Shown here: one piece after another, positions 57,585 to 64,000 of the stretch
How positions within the stretch are numbered: the stretch's first letter is position 1
Layout of the letters: each line of letters starts with the position of its first letter
Assembly (NCBI GenBank): GCA_030411725.1
Contig: MU839833.1
Location: forward strand, 806,001-870,000
Source: Echria macrotheca
Taxonomy: Eukaryota; Ascomycota; Sordariomycetes; Sordariales; Schizotheciaceae
Length of the DNA stretch: 64,000 nt
Reading direction: 5' to 3'
The notes under the pieces: generated by a model
Seen by the model: the letters and a program-made list of their open reading frames with translations, nothing else
The model's database searches: none
Told to the model about the DNA's origin: nothing
Translations under genes and position numbers: made by a program

Positions 57585-60500
57585 CTAATACCGCAGCGCA
57601 ACCCGGCTCGGCTTCCGCTCGTGCAGCCAGTCCCTCCGCCTGCTCCTCCTCACCCGCGTCACCCGCCACAGCTGTTGCGCCTTGAACTCGGCCATCGGGT
57701 CGATGTCCGCCTCAATCGCCGCAATCTGCGCCAGGATCTCGCCCCGTCGCGCCATCTTCTGTATCGCCTTCCGGCCGCGCGCCCTCCGAGCGTGCGCCTC
57801 ACCATCTTCCTCTCCCACCGGTTCAAGAGATCCGTGCGGCGCCGACTCGGCCGTCCACAGCCCCTTGAGGTTGTTTCCGGCCGGCCGCTTTTGGGGTGCC
57901 GTCCAGAGCCCCTTCGTCAAGACGGAGGCCGGCGTGTCCTGAACGAGCTGGACAGGTTTCGCAGTCACCAGCTTGACAGGTTCGGCTTTCGCCAGCTGGA
58001 CAGGCTGCCCGGCGCCCAAGTCCATCGGCCCTCGCATCTGTGCAAGCGAGATGCGTCGCTGCTGCTGCGCAACAATTTCGGCCGCCGACAAAAGCACCGG
58101 CTCGGGCTCCTCCGTCATCGGCTGCTCCGTGTAGATTCCGTAGCCCATTGATGTGCGGCGGCGGAGCTCTTCCTGCGCAAACTGCTGAGCAAAGAGCCGC
58201 TCCTGCTCAAGCGCTTCGATCTGCGCCATGATCATGTCCTGGCCGACCGGTTGGGGCATCTCCACCTCCTGCTCCAACGCTCGGATCTGAGCCCGGATCT
58301 CCTCCTTGCGCTTGCTGCTGCTGCTGCTCGACCCTCCCACGCTGTCGCTCCTGCTCATCGCCCGACCGCGCGATGCTGGGCGCTCACGTGTGCTGACCTT
58401 GGACCGCTGACGACGCAGCTTCTTGGACGCATACGCAGCGTATGCCGGATGAACCGCATCCCGCGGGCAGGTGAGAGCGAGAGACCCAAAGAAGACAGGG
58501 TGTACGTTGGCTACATCGTATGTGTAGCCAGTCGCTGCAGGATGGAACCACTCCGATTTGGTGACCAGCGACGAAGCAGCGAATACCGGGTGGCATTTGG
58601 AAGCGTCGAACCGGCGAGATAGGTGGACCGCCTCGGTCAGAGCGGCCGACCATTCTGCGGGAGTGGCGGCGCGCCGCCTGTAACTGGCGGCCATGGCATC
58701 CTTAAGGGCAGCCTCCCAATCGGCGGCGTTTGACTTTGGGATATGGCTAATCCAAGGCTTGACGGTGGCCTTCTTGTTGGAATAGATAGTCCAAAGGCTC
58801 GTAGAAGAGAGCTTCTCGAGCGGCTTGTGCTCCGAAGGCCGCGGCTTGCGGGTCATGTTCTTGGCTGCAGGTTCCGCAGTCGTCGTGCGATAATCTTTAC
58901 GGTTCGTATTGAGGGCAAACAGACCGGTGATGGAGCCTTTCTCCGTCGGCGCAGGCTGCCACAGACCAACAGACGTACCGCCCGAGCCCTTACGAGTCTT
59001 CTTAAGCTCATCAGTCAGACGCGGGACGAGCGAATGCTTCGGGGCGACGGGAGCTGGGATGGCGGCAGGCTGGGGAGCCGAGGGTGCGACTCGAGGGATC
59101 TTGGACGCCTTGGGGTTGGAAGGAAGGCCAAAGACTGGCCTCACCGCAGGAGCCGGCATGGGCGGCGAGTCCTTTGCTTGAAGCTCCTCCTCGATGGTCC
59201 AGAAAGAAGTATCATCCGTGACAATGGCTTGCGACTTGCCCTTCGGCTTGGCCGGCTGCTGGGGCTCGGCAGCCTTGACACCGACCTCGCGAGGCTGCTC
59301 AAAGAGGATATCTCTGGGCTCTCCGAGCCCAATGACAATAGACTGGCCTCGGGACGACCGGCTCTCGTCATCTGACGGAATGTCGTCCATGTACTCCTCC
59401 ACCACCGATGTCGAGGCTCGTGGCGGCGGGAACAGACTGTTCTTAGACGGCACGTTGTCGGTCTTGAGGAGGCTGGCTATCTCCCAAAGAGTGGTCTCAT
59501 CAAAAGCATCGTCGCTCTCATCGCCCTCACCGTCCTCCGAGTTCTCCTCGTCATCGTCATCGTAATCGTCAAAGAAGGATGATGAGTACTCGGTCGATTC
59601 GAGCTGTTTGGACCGCTGTTCTTGAGCTGCTGTGAGCGAGGGGCCGCTTGATGCCATCGTTCCGGGCATAGCCATGAACATGCTCGGTCGCGACGACATA
59701 ATCGAGGCAGTATCGGATCTCTCGCCCCAAGGGAATTGAAAGATGCCGAGTGTTCCTCTCTTGTCGGGGAGGGGTTCGGGGCTCTCCAGAATGTCCGGTA
59801 GAAGAGTCATGCGCTTGTTACGGCGGGGTGGACGCTGCGTCAGGGGCCGGGGCGCCTTTTGAGACTGCGACTGGCCATTATCCTGAACCGATGAGCGGTT
59901 CAAGTTGGCTGGGGGTGCGGCCGAAGCCCACGCTGGGCGCCAGAGTCCATTGAGGGATTGACCGTCATCTGTATATGGCTTTCGCCACAGTTGCGCGCTG
60001 TGGATCTGGAGAGGAGCCCACTCCTTCCGCGGTACCGGACGCACGAGCAATCCCGGAAGTTCTGGCTCGGGTTGAGACACGCTCTTCACAACAGGTGCCC
60101 ACATACGGTTGGCGGGAATTGGGACCACCCTAGGTGCCGGTCTCCACAGGCATGCCGAGACCCTCGATCCCCTGAGCGGTTGCACCATCGCGTTGAGGCG
60201 GTTTGACAGGCTTCCCATTTCTTGGTCAGACTCGTCCGAGTCTGGGGGCGTGGGGCTGCCTAGCTGAGCCTTGGAGAGAGACATGAAGTTGGTGTTGCGA
60301 CTCTTGAGCAGCTCTGCTGCAACCTCCATGTACTCCGTCTGTGCCTCCGTCAGCCGTTTCTGCCACACACTTGTGGTCCGCTGAGTCTCAGGGCTGAGAG
60401 TCGGCATCTCATTGCCTTTGGCGCCACCGTTGTTGCGCATCTTGGCACGACGAGACGCCCTTCGCTCGAGTGCGATGCTAGACCTCGAGGCTGGTTCACG

Positions 60501-63500
60501 AGAAATTTGAACCACAGGGACCGCAGGCTCCATGCGTGAGTTCCTGTTAGGAGATGTGGTCTGCACGCTTGTCATTGAGTCGCGTGCCAGGTCGTGCTTC
60601 ATCTCCTGCCAGTGGTCCTCCTGTTGACCCATCTCCCTCTCGAGGTTCTCGAGAAGAGCCAAACGCCGCGACGGGCTGTTCATCGAGTCGCGTGTTGAGT
60701 CCTCCAGCTTCTTGAGTTGGGCCTGGATCTCCTGCAGGGCATGCTCTGGAGACTCCAGCGGCGAGGGTTCAGCCTGGATAACGACAGTGTTCTTGGACGG
60801 TCTGCCGTTCAGCATCAGCGGCGTCGGGGCTGGTGCCTTTCTTGATCGTGTCTTTTCCCGAGCCGAGAAGGTCGGGCACTCGTCACCCACGCGCCGATGC
60901 CACTGGCTTGGAGAGGGAGTCGAGCGCTTTGGTTCGGGCTTTGGCTCGCCTGGTCCCAGAAGCCACGACTCTTGGCGTTCAAAGTCGAGTTCATCAAGCA
61001 TAAAGGTGATGTTGTCCTGATTCACGGGAGGGAGTACTGGTTTCATATTAGACGAAGGTGCCTGGCGGTCCGTAGTGCGTGCTGTCGAATTCTGAACGCC
61101 TTTCGGCACAACAGGCAAGACTTGCACTCCAACCGCAAGCTCGGGTGAGTGAACAGTTCCCCAGTTTGTGGTCACGTCGTCTTCTGTTCTTGCATCTGAG
61201 TTGTCGGTCCAGCCAGAGCTGCGGCTCGGCATAACGGGAGGGATGACAGGCGAGGACGCGCGCTTTGCGGTATGACCTGATGCTTGACGCCTTGCCATCC
61301 CCACGCTTCTGCCATCCGTAGAAAGACCTGGTAGCCAGGACGTGCCTTCGTCGCCGAGGTTCAACTCGGTAAGAGGGCTGAATCGGGAAGTGGGGTCTGG
61401 CTTCTTGCGCGGAATCTCGTCAACATCTAGGATACTCTCGGTCTTGAAAGATGTCTTCGTGGTCCGGTTAGAGCGTCGCGAGTCTGTTGGAGAGCTCATA
61501 TCCAGATATGAAACGGGGATAGGCGGCATCTGTGGGACAGGGGAGTTCCGCTTGGCTGCATTGCCGCTTGGAGGACTGGGGAAGAAAAGTGTCATCTTTT
61601 CATCCACAGTCATGCTCTTGGTGTCGTTAGGCTGCGGCCGGATACCGACTCCTGGTACCGGAGGCGGCGGGAGAGGCGGGAGCTGAGTGGGGCTTCCAGG
61701 GGCTGAGGTGAGGATTGACTTCCTGCTGATCGAGCCGCCAGACTTGTTTCTCTTGTGTTTAGGTGAAGGGCTGGGCGAGACCATAGAATCGGCCCTCCTC
61801 GGGACAGGTCGAGGTCGATTGACCACAGAAGCGTCAGTCTCGGATGCTTGAGCATTTTTCTTGGCCACTCTGTCATTGGCGCCGTTGATAATGTTTTGAA
61901 CGGCGGTCGGATCGTTATAGACGAAATTATTCACAAAGAGAACGGTCTGCTGCTGCTGCTGTTGCGCGCTTGCTTCTTGCGCAATCCTGAGCGCCCGTGC
62001 TTTGGGGTTCGTCGGCAGGCCAATTGTTGGGCGTTTCTGGATGGCTTTCATCACCGGTTCCGGCGACGGCGCCTTTGGGGACGGTGGAGCTTGTCTGGAA
62101 GGACGAATCTCGGGTCTCGCAACTGGTTTGGGGGCGCTTGGCTGGGCAAGGGAGTCCAGAGAGGGCGGTGTCTGAGCGCGGGTCTGCTTCATCTCGGCAG
62201 GTTGCACCTGGATGGGTTGGGAAACCTCCTCAACTTCGAATTCCTCCAAAGGCGTAACTGGCTGTGGGATCGGGGGCATCTGGTCTGCCGCCGGCTGCCT
62301 GGGCGACCTGCGACGGATTTCTTCGACGCCTGGTGATAGCTGTGCGGCAGTAGTCGTGCCCATGCTCGCTGGCTGTAGACCGATGGGGTAGACGCTCTGC
62401 TGGGATGCAACGGAAGCCACATCCTTTCTCCTAAGACTCACGCCCCGCTTCAAAACCTCTTCAGGGCTCATGCTCATCTGGGTGACTGGACGCTTGGGAA
62501 CCGGCGGATCGGCTTGCATTTTTGCCCTCCTTTCTTTCTCGGCTCGTGCAGCATCTTGCAGGTCCATGGTAGCGATTTTGTTGAGTGGATTTTGCGCATC
62601 GTTGTCCTGGAGGATTGGGTTGCTGATCATGACCTTGGCGACCGTGATGGACGGCGCGGGCCTGCTGCCGAACCCGAACAATCCACCCCTAACCGACGCC
62701 GTCCTCTCTACCTTCTGAGTGCGATCAGAGCCTGCCATGTTGACCGGTGACGGAGCGACTGGCTCTTCCGGGATGACGCCAGGCCCAGCCATAAACGGAA
62801 GCACGGCACTTCTATCGTCCCTAAGACTCGGCACCTCTCTAGGATTGATGAAGGTCGTCGAAGATCGGATCGCAGCCTCCTTGAGGTCCTCGTAGCGGCT
62901 AGGAGGGTACTCGGAGTCCGAGGTCGAAATATCCCTGCTGATATTTATTCGTCGAGGCGACGGAGCCTCTGGTGCTCTCGACATCGACCCCCTATTCGAA
63001 CCCAAGCTCCCGGCGCAGCCAGTCACAATTACTAGATCTCGTTAGCAGCGCTAACAGGAAACGCAAGTGAAGACATACTGATTAAGATAGTCAAGCCGGT
63101 GGCAGGCACGGCGGTCCGCGCTACAAGCTCCACGGTCTTTATGCCAAGCAATAACGTCACGCTACTCTGGAGGGCCGTCAGTATACCGTCGATGATGCCG
63201 GTCGCTTGTTGACCTACCGCAGTCCAAATAGCAACACCCAGCAAAATCAGTTTAAGAGACAGACGCCGCGCTAATTCCGAGTCCTTGTTCAGAACACCCG
63301 TATCCGGCAGAGACGAAAAAGCCCGTGCTGTAAGAGCCAGGAGAATAACGACATCCAAAACAATGACAACGACTGCAACCGGGAAGGCGGAAGACGTCGC
63401 AACGCAGAAGGTGTCGGTCTGCGGTCTTGTGAATCCAGCAAAAACAGCGCCCGCAACAAATCGGCCCAGGACAAGGAACTGCGGGACCATGTGCATGACC

Positions 63501-63882
63501 GTTGGCTTGGAGCCGTCGTTCATGGCCCATACCAAGTACTGTTCGATCCAGAACCGGCCCAGTTGGTCAAACACTGTAGCGAAGATGATGCCGACCTGGC
63601 AAGGCATCGAGGACTTGGTGATATCGAGAATAACGGTAATGAAATCGATCTGAGCCCACAGGGCTGCGCTTAAGAGAAAGAGAACGAGGACCAGCCTCTG
63701 GCTGTCCCGGAAAAGTGAAGAGCCATGGCCCTTGGTGTAGAGAAAGAGGGCCGCCGACGCCGCGTTGACGACAATACCACTTAATCAAACGTCAGTAGCC
63801 ACTCCTTCGACACAGATGCTTCGCAGAATACTGACAATGTGAAGGCTGCGACGAGGCCTTGCACGGCACCCTCGACGGGCAT
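57585..63882 (-). CDS. 2064-residue membrane protein with about 7 helices and a huge disordered tail, function unknown
   Basis: Three exons, 63882-63836, 63779-63079 and 63031-57585, join in frame from an ATG (MPVEGAVQGLVAAFTFGIVV) to 2064 residues. The first 255 residues hold six or seven hydrophobic helices, for example RLVLVLFLLSAALW, AVVVIVLDVVILLAL and LILLGVAIWTAVGQ, arranged like a small receptor-type bundle. The following 1800 residues are disordered, rich in Pro, Ser, Arg and Gln. They contain about ten short Leu-Trp motifs (GLWRPA, GLWQPAP, SLWTIY, GLWTAP, GLWTAE and others) and a Gln-rich coiled segment near 380. The codon bias and single long third exon support a real gene. I do not recognise the family and propose no enzyme activity. 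A cortical scaffold or sensor is one possibility, not shown by the sequence. Confidence 0.8.
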
Positions 63883-64000
63883 GATGGCGGCGGCGTCGGT
63901 CAGTCGAAGGAAACGGCCGGCGGTGGAGAAGAGAAAGCCCAGTCAATGGGAGAATACGGACAAAAAGACAAAAAGGGGGCTTTAGAAGGAACGTGTCATA
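63883..64000. other. Right edge, start of promoter of the giant membrane protein gene
   Basis: Only 118 bases, upstream of the minus-strand start at 63882. No other gene is visible. Confidence 0.5.

Overview
The window looks like nuclear DNA of a filamentous ascomycete, most likely a GC-rich Sordariomycete (Sordariales type). Coding regions are GC-rich. Introns are mostly 41-105 nt with GTA/GTG-type donors and CAG/TAG acceptors, genes sit on both strands with no operons, and the family set is typically fungal (SrbA-type SREBP, NGS1, RON1-type Ndt80 factor, WHI2, KHA1, NiiA). I find 17 protein-coding genes. I see no convincing tRNA, rRNA, CRISPR, virus or intact transposon. Exon joins were worked out by hand from reading frame, splice sites and family similarity.

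Left part (1-25.6 kb): a DapA-family aldolase (-), a WHI2-like BTB protein (-), a GPATCH1-like G-patch protein (-), a KIN1/MARK-type kinase (+), a small single-pass membrane protein (-, weak), the SRS2 DNA helicase (-), an unrecognised membrane protein with a long cytoplasmic tail (+), and the sterol/hypoxia regulator SrbA/Sre1 (+).

Middle (25.6-37 kb): assimilatory nitrite reductase NiiA (+) behind a promoter with several GATA-type sites, a KHA1-type K+/H+ antiporter (-), and the CCR4-NOT subunit RCD1/CAF40 (+).

The most interesting part is 37.9-51.6 kb, a contiguous N-acetylglucosamine (GlcNAc) catabolic and sensing cluster. It holds dac1 (GlcNAc-6-P deacetylase, -), ngs1 (GH3-like domain fused to a GNAT acetyltransferase, +), ron1 (Ndt80/PhoG-type transcription factor, +), dam1 (glucosamine-6-P deaminase, -) and a divergent hexokinase, the likely GlcNAc kinase (+). 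Kinase, deacetylase and deaminase form the path GlcNAc to GlcNAc-6-P to GlcN-6-P to fructose-6-P. Ngs1 and Ron1 are the expected sensor and regulator. The transporter and a hydrolytic exo-chitinase gene are not in the window. The GH3 domain of Ngs1 has lost its catalytic motifs, which fits a binding rather than hydrolytic role. dac1/ngs1 and dam1/hxk are divergent pairs with shared upstream regions.

Right part (51.6-64 kb): about 2 kb without a gene but with a small tandem repeat flanked by a palindrome, then a secreted neutral ceramidase (-), then a 2064-residue protein (-) with about seven membrane helices followed by a huge disordered tail carrying repeated Leu-Trp motifs; its function is unknown to me.
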